Part shown: in pieces, positions 1 through 10,609 of the stretch
Layout of the letters: each line of letters starts with the position of its first letter
Numbering within the stretch: position 1 is the stretch's first letter
Origin: Paguma larvata
Taxonomy: Eukaryota > Chordata > Mammalia > Carnivora > Viverridae
DNA length: 64,000 nucleotides
Reading direction: 5' to 3'
Assembly: GCA_030068075.1 (NCBI GenBank)
Contig: CM057834.1
Span: 91,653,119-91,717,118 of the forward strand
Translations under genes and position numbers: made by a program
Notes under the pieces: model-generated
What the model was told of the DNA's origin: nothing
Databases searched by the model: none
What the model saw: the letters and a program-made list of their open reading frames with translations, nothing else

Positions 1-1259
1 GGATGCAAGAGTGGTTCAATATTCACAAATCAGTCAATGTGATACATCGGATCAATAAGATAAAGAATAAAAACCATTTGATCATTTCCATAGATGCAGG
101 AAAAACATTTGACAAAGTATAACATAACTATTCATGATAACTCTCAACAAAGTATGTTTGGAGGGAAGATACCTCAACATAACAAAGGCCATATATGAAA
201 AATCTACAGCTAACATTATACTCAATGGTGAAAAACTAAGAACTTTCCTCCTATGATCAGGAACAAGACAAGGATGTCAATTCTTAACCAGTTTTATTCA
301 ACATAGTACTACAAGTTCTCGCCACAGCAGTCGGAGAAGAAAATGGAATAAAAGGCATCCAAATTTGCAAGGAAGAAGTCAAACTTTCATTATTTGCAGA
401 TAATATACTACATAGAAAACCCTGAAGACTCCACCAGAAAACTACTGGAACCAATCAATGAATTTAGTAAGGTCATAGGATACAAATTCAATGTACAGAA
501 AATTGTTGCATCTTTATACACTAATAATGAAACAGTAGAAAGAGAAATTAAGAAAACAATCCCATTTGCAATTGCACCAAAAAGAATAAAATACCTAGCA
601 ATAAACTTAACCAAGGAGATGAAAAACCTATACTCTGAAAATAATAAAGCACTGATGAAAGAAATTGAAGACAACACAAATAAATGGAAGAATATTTCAT
701 GCTTGTGGCTTGAGAGAACAAATATTGTTAAAATGTCCATACTACCCAAAACAATCTACATATTAATGCAATCTCTATCAAAATGCTAACAGCCGTTTTC
801 ACAGAACTAGAACAAACAACTCTAAAATTTGTAGGGAACCACAAAGATCCCAAATAGCCAAAGCTATCTTGATAAGAAAACAAAGCTAGAGGTATCACAT
901 TCCAGATATCAAGTTATACGACAAAACTGTAGTAATCCAAACAGTAATAAAAAATAGGTGCATAGATCAGTGGAACTTTTAAAAACCCCAGAAATAAACT
1001 CATGATTATATGGTTAATTAATCTTCAACAAAGGAAGCAAGAATATGCAATGGGAAAAAAGACAGTCTCTTCGACAAATGCTGTTGGGAAAACTGGACAG
1101 CTACATGCAAAAGAATGACACTGGACCACTCTCTTATACTACACACAGAAGAAAAAAACTCAAAATAGAGTAAAAGTTAAATGTGAGACATGAAACCATA
1201 ATAATCCTAGAAGAGAGAACAGGCAATAATTTCTGTAACATTGGCCATAACAACATTTT
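1..1259 (+). mobile_element. Older L1 (LINE-1) ORF2 fragment, left half of an interrupted element
   Basis: Conceptual plus-strand translation follows L1 ORF2 from the reverse-transcriptase domain towards the C-terminus: a GFIPG-like block and the IDA motif near position 90-100, a decayed ADD box near 395, and the [10 protein letters not shown] block at 724-750. The longest open piece is 131 codons at 394-789. Many stops and frameshifts show it is dead. Its downstream continuation is not at 1260 but at 8357, because a minus-strand L1 inserted here; reading across the two breaks restores the expected order of ORF2 blocks. The window starts inside the element, so the 5' part is not seen. Confidence 0.92.
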
Positions 1260-1559
1260 CTTTTAATTCTTTTTTTAAAAATAACTTATTGTCACATTAG
1301 TTAACATACAGTGTATATAGTGCAGTCTTGGCTTTGGGAGTAGATTCCCGTGACTCATCACTTATATGCAACATCCAGTGATCATCCCAACAAGTGCCTT
1401 CCTCAATTCCCATCTCTCATTTTCCCCACCACCCCAAACCCCAACCCCATCAACCCTCAGTTTGTTCTCTGTGTTTAAGAGCTTCTTATGGTTTGCCTCC
1501 CTCTCGTTGGTAAATTATTTTTCCTTCCCTTCCCTTTGGTTTTCTGTTAACTTTCTCAA

Positions 1560-1682
1560 CTTCCACATATGAGTGAAAACATAATATCTGTCTTTTTCAG
1601 ACTGGCTAACTTCACTTAGCATAATACCCTCCAGTTCTATTCATGTTGTTGCAAAAGGCAAGATTGCATTATTTTTCATTGT

Positions 1683-1720
<38 letters not shown>

Positions 1721-4700
1721 CACTTCTTCTTTATCCATTCATCAGTTGATAGACATTTGGGCTCTTTGCATAATTTGGCTATTGCTGAAAGTGCTGCTAT
1801 AAACATTGGGGTGCATGTGCCCCTATGAATCGGCACTCCTGCATCCTTTGGATAAATTCCTAGTAGTGCTATTGCCAGATCGTAGAGTAATTCTATTTTT
1901 AATTTTTTGAGGAACCTCTACACTGTTTTCCAGAGCAACTGCACCAGTTTGCATTCCCACCAACAGTGCAAGAGAGGTCCCCTTTCTCCACATCCTCGCC
2001 AGCATCTGTCGTTGCCTAAGTTATCCATTTTAGCCACTCTGACCGGTGTGAGGTGGTATCTCAATGTGGTTTTGATTTGTATTTCCCTGATTATGAGTGA
2101 CATTGAGCATTTTTTCATGTGTTTGTTAGCCATCTAGATGTCTTCTTTGGAGAAGTGTCTATTCATGTCTTCTGGCCCATTTCTTCACCAGATTATTTGT
2201 TTCTCAGGTGTTGAGTTTGATAAGTTATTTATAGATTTTGGATACTAACCCTTTATCAGATATGTCATATACAAATATCTTCTCCAATTCTATCAGGTGA
2301 TAGAATTTTAGTTTTGCTGATTATTTCCTTCACTGTGTAGAAGGTTTTTATCTTGATGAGGTCCCAAGAACTCATTTTTGCTTTATAAGAAGTTGTTGCA
2401 GCTGAGGTCAAAGAGGTTGGTACCTATTTTCTCCTCTAGGATTTGGATGGTTTCCTGTCTCACATTTAGGTCTTTCCTCCATTTTGAATTTATTTTTGTG
2501 TATAGTGTAAGCAAGTGGTCCAGTTTCATTCTTCTTCATGTTGCTGTCCAGTTCTCCCAGCACCATTTGCTAAAGAGACTGTCTTTTTTCCATTGGATAC
2601 TCTTTTCTGCTTTGTCGAAGATTAGTTGGTCATACATTTGTGGGTCCATTTCTGGGTTCTCTATTCTATTCCATTGGTCTATATGTCTGTTTTTGTGCCA
2701 ATACCATACTGTCTTGATGATTATAGCTTTATGGTATAGGTTAAAGTCCGGGATTGTGATGCCTCCAGCTTTTCTTTTTCGACATTACTTCAGCTATTCG
2801 ATGTCTTTTGTGGGTCCATACAAATTTTAAGATTTTTTGTTCTAGCTCTGAGAAGAATGCTAGTGCTATTTTGATTGGGATTGCATTGAATGTGTAAATT
2901 GCTTTGGGTAGTATTGACATTTTAACAATATTTGTTCTTCCAATCATGAGCATGAAATGTTTTTCCATTTCTTGGTGTCTTCTTCAGTTAGTTTCATAAG
3001 CTTTCTATAGTTTTCAGGGTATAGATCTTTTACCTCCTTAGTTAGGTTTATTCCTAGGTATTTTATGGTTCTTGGTGCAATTGTAAATGGGATCAATTCC
3101 TTGCTATCTCTTGGTTGCTGCATTATTGGTGTAAAGAAATGCAACTGATTCCTGTACATTTATTTTATATCCCACAACTTTGCTGAATTCATGTATCAGT
3201 TCTAGCAGTTTTTTGGTGAAGTCTTTTCGGTTTTCCATGTAGAGTATCATGTCGTCTGTGAAAAGTGAAAGTTTGACTTCTTCTTTGCCAATTTGGATGT
3301 CTTTTATTACATTTTGTTGTCTGATTGCTGAAGCTAGGACTTCCAACACTATGTTAAACAATAGTGGTGAGAGTGGACATCCTTGTCGTGTTCCTGATCT
3401 CAGGGGGAAAGCTCTCAGCTTTTCCCCACTGAGGATGATATTAGCTATGGGCCTTTCATATATGGCTTTTATGACATTAAGGTATGTTCCTTCTATCCCA
3501 ACTTTCTTGGGGGTTATTAAGAAACAATGCTGTATTTTGTCAAATACTTTTTTTTGCATCTATTGACAAGATCATATGGTTTTTATCCTTTCTTCTATTA
3601 ATACCATGTATCACACTGATTGATTTGTGGACATTGAACAAGCCCTGCAGCCCAGGAATGAATCCTATTTGACCATGGTGAATAATTCTTTTAATATACT
3701 GTTTAATTCGGTTTGCCAGTATCTTGTTTAGAATTTTTGTATCCATTTTCATCAGGGATATTGGCCTATAATTCTACTTTTTAGTGGGGTATTTGTCTGA
3801 TTTGAGAATCATGGTAATGCTGGCTTCACAGAATGAGTCTGGAAGCTTTCCTTCTGTTTCCATTTTTTTGGAGCAGCTTAAGAAGAATAGGTAATTAACT
3901 CTGCTTTAAATGTCTGGTAGAATTCCCCTGGGAAGCCATCCAGCCAAGGACCCTCATCTGTTGGGAGATTTTTGATAACCAATTCAATTTCTTCACTGGT
4001 TATGGGTCTCTTCAAATTTACTATTTCTTCCCTTTGAGTTTTGGTAGTGTGTGGTTATCTAGGAATTTGTCCATTCCTTCCAGATTGTCCAGTTTGTTAG
4101 CATATAATTTTTCATAGTATTCTCTAGTAACTGTTTCTATTTCTGTGGTGTCAGTTGTGATCTCTCCTCTTTCATTAATGATTTTATCTATTTGGGTCCT
4201 CTCTCTTTTCTTTTTGAGAAGCCTAGCTAAGGGGTTTCTCAATTTTGCTTATTCTTTCAAAAACCAGCTCTTAAATTCATTGATCTGCTCTACTGTGTTT
4301 TTGGATTCTATGTTGTTTATTTCTGCTCTAATCTTTATTATTTCTCTTCTTCTGCTGGCTTTGGGCTTTCTTTGCTGCTCTCTTTCTAGTTCTTTTAGGT
4401 GTGAGTTAGGTTCTGTATTTGGGATCTTTCTTGCTTCTTAAAATAGGCCCGGATTGCAATATATTTTCCTTTTAGGACTGCCTTTGCTGCATCCCAAAGG
4501 GTTTGGATTGTTGTGTTTTAATTTTCATTTGCTTCCATATATTTTTTAATTTCTTCTTTAATTTTCTGGTTGACCCATTCATTCTTTAGTAGGATGTTCT
4601 TTAACTTCCATGCATTTGGAGGCTTTCCAAATTTTTTCTTGTGGGTGATTTCAAGTTTCATACCATTGTGATCTGGATGTATCATAGTATGATCTGAATC

Positions 4701-5352
4701 CTTTTATATATGTTGAGGGCTGTTTTGTGACCCAGTATGTGATCTGTTTTGGAGAATGTTCCATGTGCACTCAAGAAGAATGTGTATTCTGCTGCTTTTG
4801 GATGAAAAGTTCTGAATATATCTATTAAGTCCATCTGGTCCAGTATATCATTCAAGGCCATTGTTTCCTGATTGATTTTCTGCCTAGATGATCTGTCTAA
4901 TGCTATAAGTGGAGTGTTAAAGTCACCTATAATTACAGTATTATTATCAATAAGTTTGCTTATGTTTGTGATTAATTGATATATATATTTGGGTGTTTTC
5001 ACGTTGGGGGCATAAACATTTACAATTGTTAGCTGTTCTTGATGGATAGAGTCCTTAATCATGATATAATGCTCTTCTTCATCTCTCATTGCAGTCTTTG
5101 GTTTAAAATCTAGTTTGTCTGATAGAAGTATGGCTACTTCAGCTTTCTTTTGATGTCCAGTAGCATGATGGGTGGTTCTCCATCCCCTCACTTCCGATCT
5201 GCAGGTGTCCTCATGTCCAAAATGAGTCTCTTGTAGGCAGCATATAGATTGATCTTGTTTTTTATCCATTCTGATACCCTATGTCTTCTGATTGGGACAT
5301 TTAGTCCATTTACATTCAGAGTGATTTTTGAAAGATATGGATTTAGTGTCAT
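1560..5352 (-). pseudogene. L1 ORF2 pseudogene (endonuclease / reverse transcriptase)
   Basis: The start is placed at the Met of the MTLNPYLSKITLNVNGLN-type N-terminus near 5352. The endonuclease domain is best preserved in the open stretch 4682-5269, with QETH, GDFN and SKTDHILGHK blocks (family motifs of L1 endonuclease). Reverse-transcriptase blocks lie in 3104-3559, including [15 protein letters not shown] and FTDDMILY; in the latter the usual ADD is TDD. The C-terminal part reaches about 1560. The frame breaks repeatedly (for example between 4682 and 4242 and around 3100), so no functional protein of the usual roughly 1,270 residues can be made. Confidence 0.88.
1680..1718. repeat. (TG)n microsatellite inside L1
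   Basis: Nearly pure TG dinucleotide run in the 3' part of the minus-strand L1, interrupted once by TATG near its start. Confidence 0.95.
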
Positions 5353-6078
5353 TGTGTTATCTGTAGGTTTCTTGCTTGTGGTGATATTTCCGGTCCTTTG
5401 TAGTCTTTGCTGCTTTTCACTCACAGAGTTTCCCCTTACGATCTCCTGCAAGGCTGGTTTAGTGGTCTTGAACTCCTTAGTTTTTATTTGCCTTTTCCCT
5501 CCTTATATTCTGAATGACAGGCTTACTGGATAAAGGATTCTTGGTTGCATATTTTTCCTATTCAGCATATTGAATATGTCCTGCCAGTCTTTGCTGGCCT
5601 GCCAAGTTTCAGTGGATGGGTCGGCTACTGCCCTTATGTGTCTATCCTTGTAGGTTAAGGCCTGTTTGTCCCAGCTGCTTTCAGAATTCTCTCCCCATTT
5701 TGTCAGTTTTGCTATGATATTTTGTGGTGTTGCTCTGTTTTGTTGATTTTGAAGGGAGTTCTTTGTGCCTCCTGGAGTTGGATGTCTGCTTCCTTCCCTA
5801 GACTGGGAAGTTCTCAGCTATAATTTGTTCAAATAAACCTTCTGCCCCTTTCTCTCTCTTCTTCTTTTTCTGGAACTCCTATGATATGGATATTATTATG
5901 TTGCATTAAATCACTTAGGTCTCTAATTCACCTCCCATGATCTAGTAATTTCCTTTCCCTCTTTTTCTCAGCTTAATCATTTTCCATAATTTTATCTTCT
6001 ATCTCAGCTATTCTCCCCTCTGCTTCTTCCATCCTTGCTGTCACTGCATCTAGTTTATTTTGCATCTCATTATAGCAT

Positions 6079-6295
6079 ATCCTTTTTTAAAAGATTTTTT
6101 GATGTTTATTTAATTTTGAGAAACAGAGAAAGAGAGACAGAGTAGAAGCAGGAGAGGGTCAGAGAGAGAAGGAGACACAGAATCCAAAGCCAGATCCAGG
6201 CTCTGAGCTGTCAGCACAAAGCCCGATGCAGGACTTAACTCACCAACATGGGATCATGACCTGAGCTGAAGTCAGACGCCTAACTGACTAAGCCC
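6079..6295 (-). mobile_element. Felid tRNA-type SINE, first of two at one site
   Basis: Minus-oriented SINE with the oligo-T end on the left and the tRNA-like head (complement of gctcagtcagtta) on the right, quite diverged. It is flanked by related copies of the target, ctcattatagcat at 6066-6078 and ctcatgtacggcatt at 6296-6310. Confidence 0.85.
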
Positions 6296-6315
6296 CTCAT
6301 GTACGGCATTTTTTT

Positions 6316-6377
6316 AAACGTTTATTTATTTTTTGAGAGAGAGGGAGACAGAGCATGAACAGGGGAGGAGGGAGAGA

Positions 6378-6409
<32 letters not shown>

Positions 6410-6536
6410 ATCTGAAACAGGCTCCAGACTCTAAGCTGTCAGCACAGAGTCTGATGTGGGGCTCAAACTCATAGACCATGAGATCATGACCTGAGCCAAA
6501 GTCAGATGCTTAACTGACCGAGCCACCCAGGCACTG
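6316..6536 (-). mobile_element. Felid tRNA-type SINE, second at the same site
   Basis: Minus-oriented SINE with a GA-rich body at 6369-6410 and head ending in gagccacccaggcactg. A third copy of the same target (ctcatttacagcattt, 6537-6552) follows it, so two SINEs used the same site in succession. Confidence 0.88.
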
Positions 6537-6789
6537 CTCATTTACAGCATTTCTGAATTTCTCATGAGCATTTCTTAGGTCCTTGATCTCTGCAGCAATA
6601 GATTCTCAGCTGTATTTTATGCTTTTTTCAAGCCCAGCTATTAGTCCTTTGACTATTATTCTAAATTTGCGTTCAGCTCTATTGTTTATATCTCTTTTGA
6701 GCAATTCTCTAGATGTCATTTCTTCCTAAAATTTCTTTTAAGAATTCTTTCATTTTGTCATTTTGGCTAGTTTTCTGTCTTTTATGTAT

Positions 6790-7217
6790 TTTAATAGCTT
6801 GTTATGTGTCTGGCACCTGCAAGTACTACTATATAAACAAGTGGTCATACACCGTCCAGGACCTGGCACTTCAGGAAATGTTTTTGGAGTGTTTTGGGTG
6901 CACTCTGTTATTGTGTCTCTGGTTGCTTTATCTCCATACTCAGAGTGGTGGTTTGAACCTTCCATCAGCTATGCTTTGATTTGCTCATTGAAATAACCCT
7001 GGAAAAAGTAAAAAAGGAGGAGGGTGGAAGAAGCCTTATCCCATATAAAGAGAAATGACAGGGGCAGGAAAAAAAGACGAGGCAGAGAATCAAAGAAACT
7101 ATAAGGCTTAATCCAGAGAGAGCAAGAGGAAAATAAAGCTGAGGGAGATACAGAAAATGTGTAAAAATAATAGAGTAAAAATGCCTGATTAAACAAACAA
7201 CCAGAACAGAGAAAGAA

Positions 7218-7277
<60 letters not shown>

Positions 7278-8350
7278 AGGAAAGAAAGAAAGAAAGAAAA
7301 TATATAACCAAAATTAACCAAAAATCAAATCAGAAAATGCAAAACCATGGGCCAGTTGTCTGTTGGTACCTGGGACCAGTGGCCGTGCTGGTCTGGAGGA
7401 GAGACCATCTAATTCGGTGAATGTCAACCTCACTGTGGTACACGAGCAGTTACCAGGGTGGGGATAAGCAAATGGATGGGATTTGGTGTAAGCAAGTCCT
7501 GCCTCCACTGGGGGCTGCTGTCCTATTCCCTGAAGTTCAACTGTGTGTTTGATGGGGAGAAAAATTATGATACTCCAATCCCTCCTCCCTGGACCAGGTG
7601 TCTCAAACCATGCTGTTCAGGGAGACCTCACAGAGCAGGGAGGGCAGGCTGGCTTTTCCTGCTCACAGTCTCCTGCACCTCCCTGGCACTGGGCTGGGAT
7701 TCAAAACACGATGTCTTAAAGGTCCCACTCCCCACAGACTGAGTTCTGAAATAGCGCCACTCTGCCCAGACAACAAAGGGCCTCTGGCTGGCACCTGCAG
7801 GGTCTTTTGTCCTGTGAGGGGCAATATACCCTCTTCCCACAGTACTGAAGGAAAGGGACTGCTCTCTCCCAGTGCACTCCCAAGATCGTAGCCAAGCCCT
7901 AGGGCTGGCTCTCCTCCTCCCAAGGCGTGGACACATGGTTGGTTCCAGTTTGGAGAAAGTCGTGCAACCCTGAAAACTCTTATCTTCACTCCTAAGTCTG
8001 TTTGCAAGGTAGAAACTGTCTCTGTCTGTATTCTTCAGTCCCCAGTTAATGGTCTGGAGAGGTTTTTCTCTTGTCCAAATATAATCCCACACTTCCACAG
8101 CCTCTCTTTTCCTTCCTTTTGTCTCTCCACTGAAGGGATTCCCTCCCCTCTGTGCCTACACCACCCATTTTATCTCTCCCAATTCCCAAACACGCACCTC
8201 TGTCCCACCAAGCTGTCTCTATACACTTGTGGAGATGTTTCTGTCACTCTGTAGCCTGGATTCCTGGAATTCCAAGTGTTCTGACCTCAATACCGCTGTG
8301 TTTGAGGGATGATGGAAATTCTGGTTCCCCTACTTCACCATCTTGATTCT
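6790..8350 (-). promoter_or_regulatory. L1 5' UTR (internal promoter region) of the minus-strand L1
   Basis: This is the upstream part of the full-length L1 and is more GC-rich than its surroundings from about 7330 to 8100. The terminal block near 8334-8350 (complement of cttcaccatcttgattctcc) is the typical start of carnivore L1s. L1 5' UTRs carry an internal Pol II promoter; whether this copy is transcribed cannot be told. The unrelated open frames here (for example 7628-8098 minus) are by-products of GC-rich composition. Confidence 0.7.
7211..7300. repeat. (GAAA)n tetranucleotide tract in the L1 5' UTR
   Basis: About 90 bp of GAAA repeats with one AAGG interruption near 7277; reads as TTTC on the L1 sense strand. 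Likely length-variable. Confidence 0.95.
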
Positions 8351-8356
8351 CCAACC

Positions 8357-9190
8357 ACAACATTTTTCTAGATATGTCTCCTGAGGCGAGGGAAACAAAA
8401 GTGAAAATAAACTATTGAGACTACATTGAAATAAATTCCTTTGCACAGCAAAGGAAACTATAAAAAAAAAACCTAAAAGACAATGCACTAAATGGAAGAA
8501 GATATTTGCAAATGACATGTCTGATAAAGGGTTATTTTAAAAAATTTTAATGTTTATTTATTTTTTGAGAGAGAGAGACAGACAGATCATGAGTGGGATA
8601 GGGACAGAAAAGGGGACACAGAATCCAAAACAGGCTCTAGGCTCTGAGCTGTCAACACAGAGCCCAACTCTGGGCTCAAATTGATCATTTGATCTGAACT
8701 GAAGTCCCACACTTAACTGACTGAGCCACCTAAGCATTCCAATAAGGGGTTATTTTTAAGGAACTTCTGCAACCCAACACACACACACAAAAAAAAACAA
8801 ATAATTCAATTAAAAATGGGCAGAAGATATGAAGAGATATTTTTCCAAAGAAGACATACAGATGGCCAATGGACACATGAACAAGATGTTCAACATCATT
8901 CATCAGCAGGGAAATGTAAATCAAAATTACAATTAGAGTCACCTCACGCTTATCAGAATGGCCAAAATAAAAAACACAAGAAACAAGTGTTGGTGAGGAT
9001 ATGAAGAAACAGAAACTACCATATGATTCAGTAATTCCACCACTGAGTATTTACCCAAAGAATACAAGGACATTAATTTGAAAGGATATATGCATCTCTA
9101 TGGTCATTGCAGCATTGTTTACAATAGCCAAATTATGGAAGCAGCTCAAGTGTCCACAGATAGATGATTGGATAAAAAAAATATGATATG
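8357..9190 (+). mobile_element. Older L1, right half (ORF2 C-terminal part)
   Basis: Continues the element of 1-1259: the first bases (acaacatttttctagatatg) overlap the sequence at 1250-1259 and carry on into the L1 blocks around the gaggcgagggaaacaaaagt, aagaagacatacagatggcc and tcatcagcagggaaatg signatures. Interrupted by a minus SINE at 8539-8740. It stops near 9190 at a block equivalent to the gataaa...atgtggta region, so the real 3' end is missing, either deleted or replaced at the following SINE. Confidence 0.9.
8539..8740 (-). mobile_element. Felid SINE inside the older L1
   Basis: Minus orientation, oligo-T/A-rich tail side at 8539, head at about 8740. TSD: gataaagggttatttt at 8523-8538 versus aataaggggttatttt at 8741-8756. 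Confidence 0.9.
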
Positions 9191-9420
9191 GAGCACCTGG
9201 GTGGCTCAGTCAGTTAAGCATCCAACCCTTGATCTCAGCTCAGGTCATGATCTCACAGTTTGTGAGATCAAGCCCTGCATAAGGCTCCACACTACTCTAA
9301 GTAGAGCCTGTTGGGATTTTCTCTCTCCCTCTTTCTCCCTCAACCTTTCTCTAACACTTAAAAAAAAAAGAAGAAGAAGAAAGAAAAAGAAAAAAAAGGA
9401 AAGAAAAGAAAGAAAAGAAA
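9191..9420 (+). mobile_element. Felid SINE with long A/G-rich tail
   Basis: Head gagcacctgggtggctcag at 9191, B-box-like region around 9255-9285, CT-rich stretch about 9320-9350, then an A-rich tail degenerated into AAG/AAAG repeats (9360-9420). I see no clear TSD. Confidence 0.9.
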
Positions 9421-9813
9421 TTCTAGGGACATAATATGGGAAGGGAACCAGAGAAGGCTAGGAGAGTCATCAGGTACAATGCAAGTCTGACCTGCCATGG
9501 AGGAAAGAGGGAGAAAAGGTGGGCAGAAGCACTTTACTGCTGCATGGTCTCAGGTAGCTTGGAAAATCAATGAGGAGTCCCCAAGCTGAAGTTTCAGTCA
9601 GAGGAATCCCTTGTCTCTAGGAATGGGTGTGCCCATGGGAGCTGCCCATGGGTGCCAGAGTCTCCCACAATGATAGATCCTGCAACCCAGCAGCCAGAGC
9701 TGCTCTCAATGTCCTGGGCAGAGTTCTGATGGCTGCCATACTCTCCTTAATTACAAACGACTTTTCATTTATACGTATGAGTGCTGCATTGTTTGATTGA
9801 ATGTAAAATTGTT
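9421..9813. other. No feature recognised
   Basis: Mixed-composition DNA between a SINE and an L1; no open frame, exon pattern or repeat that I can name. Confidence 0.5.
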
Positions 9814-9828
9814 AAAGTGATCTTTTTC

Positions 9829-10594
9829 CACATGAAAAAATGCTCAACAGTCACCTATCACCAGATAAATACAAATCAAAACCACATTGAGATATCACCT
9901 CACACTGGTCAGAGTGGCTAAAATTAACAACCAAGGAAACAACAGATGCTGGTGAGGATGTGGAGAAACGGGAACCCTCTTGCACTGTTGGTGGGAACGC
10001 AAATTGGTGCAGCCGCTCTGGAAAACAGTGTGGAGGTTCCTCAAAAAATGTAAAATAGAACTACCCTATGACCCAGAAATAGCACTACTAGGAATTTATC
10101 CAATGGTGCAGGAGTGCTGATTCATAGGGGCACATGTACCCCAATGTTTATAGCAGCACTTTCAACAATAGCCAAATCATGGAAAGAGCCTAAATGTCCA
10201 TCAACTGAAGAATGGGTAAATAAGATGGAATACTACTTGGCAATAAAAAAGAATGAAATCACGCCATTTGCAGCAATGTGGATGGAACTGGAAGGTATTA
10301 TGCTAAGTGAAATAAGTCAGTCAGAAAAAGACAGATACCATATGTTTTCACTCATATGTGGATCATGAGAAACTTAACAGAAGACCATGGGAGAAGGGAA
10401 AGGATTGATGGGGGGTGGGGTGGGAGAGAGGGGAAAATAGGTGATGGGCATTGAGGAGGGCACTCATTGGGATGAGCACTGGGTGTTGTATGTAGGTGAT
10501 GAACCATGGGAATCTACCCCAAAAACCAAGAGCACACATTACACACTGTATGTTAGCCAATTTGACAGTAAATTCTATTTTAAAAATAATAAAT
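9829..10594 (+). mobile_element. 5'-truncated young L1 3' end
   Basis: Contains the last part of ORF2 (84-codon open piece at 10114-10368 ending in a SEKDRYHMFSLICGS-type terminus), the G-rich 3' UTR (10381-10450) and the carnivore L1 3' end with ttgacagtaaatt and a short A-rich tail. TSD aaagtgatctttttc at 9814-9828 and aaagtggtctttttc at 10595-10609 (one mismatch) proves a target-primed insertion truncated at its 5' side. Confidence 0.95.
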
Positions 10595-10609
10595 AAAGTG
10601 GTCTTTTTC

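Larger units (their letters stand above)
5440..6790 (-). pseudogene. Degraded L1 ORF1 region, split by two SINEs
   Basis: This interval lies between the ORF2 start and the 5' UTR of the minus-strand L1, where ORF1 (the RNA-binding chaperone protein of the L1 particle) belongs. No long open frame survives and I place it by position and by the recognisable nucleotide pattern of carnivore L1 ORF1 rather than by protein motifs. Two SINEs occupy 6079-6295 and 6316-6536. Exact ORF1 ends are uncertain. Confidence 0.6.
1260..8356 (-). mobile_element. Near full-length carnivore L1, inactive, inserted into an older L1
   Basis: Reading the minus strand from 8350 down to 1260 gives a 5' UTR, a degraded ORF1 region, ORF2 with endonuclease then reverse transcriptase, and the 3' end (complement of the ttgtcacattagttaacatac block). 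About 7.1 kb long, of which about 450 bp are two later SINEs. Flanking copies of acaacatttt at 1250-1259 and 8357-8366 are the target-site duplication, so both ends are original. Multiple frameshifts and stops in ORF2 rule out autonomous activity. It is younger than the plus-strand L1 it splits and older than the SINEs inside it. Confidence 0.9.

Noticed and set aside
2378..2830. 150-codon plus-strand open frame rich in Phe/Ser
   Set aside because: It is the antisense of L1 ORF2; the minus strand reads as reverse-transcriptase C-terminal sequence.
6965..7321. 118-codon minus frame with FLSFFLSF repeats
   Set aside because: Translation of the (GAAA)n microsatellite.
7628..8098. 156-codon minus frame and overlapping 114-codon frame
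   Set aside because: They lie in the GC-rich L1 5' UTR, upstream of ORF1, and have no known protein pattern.
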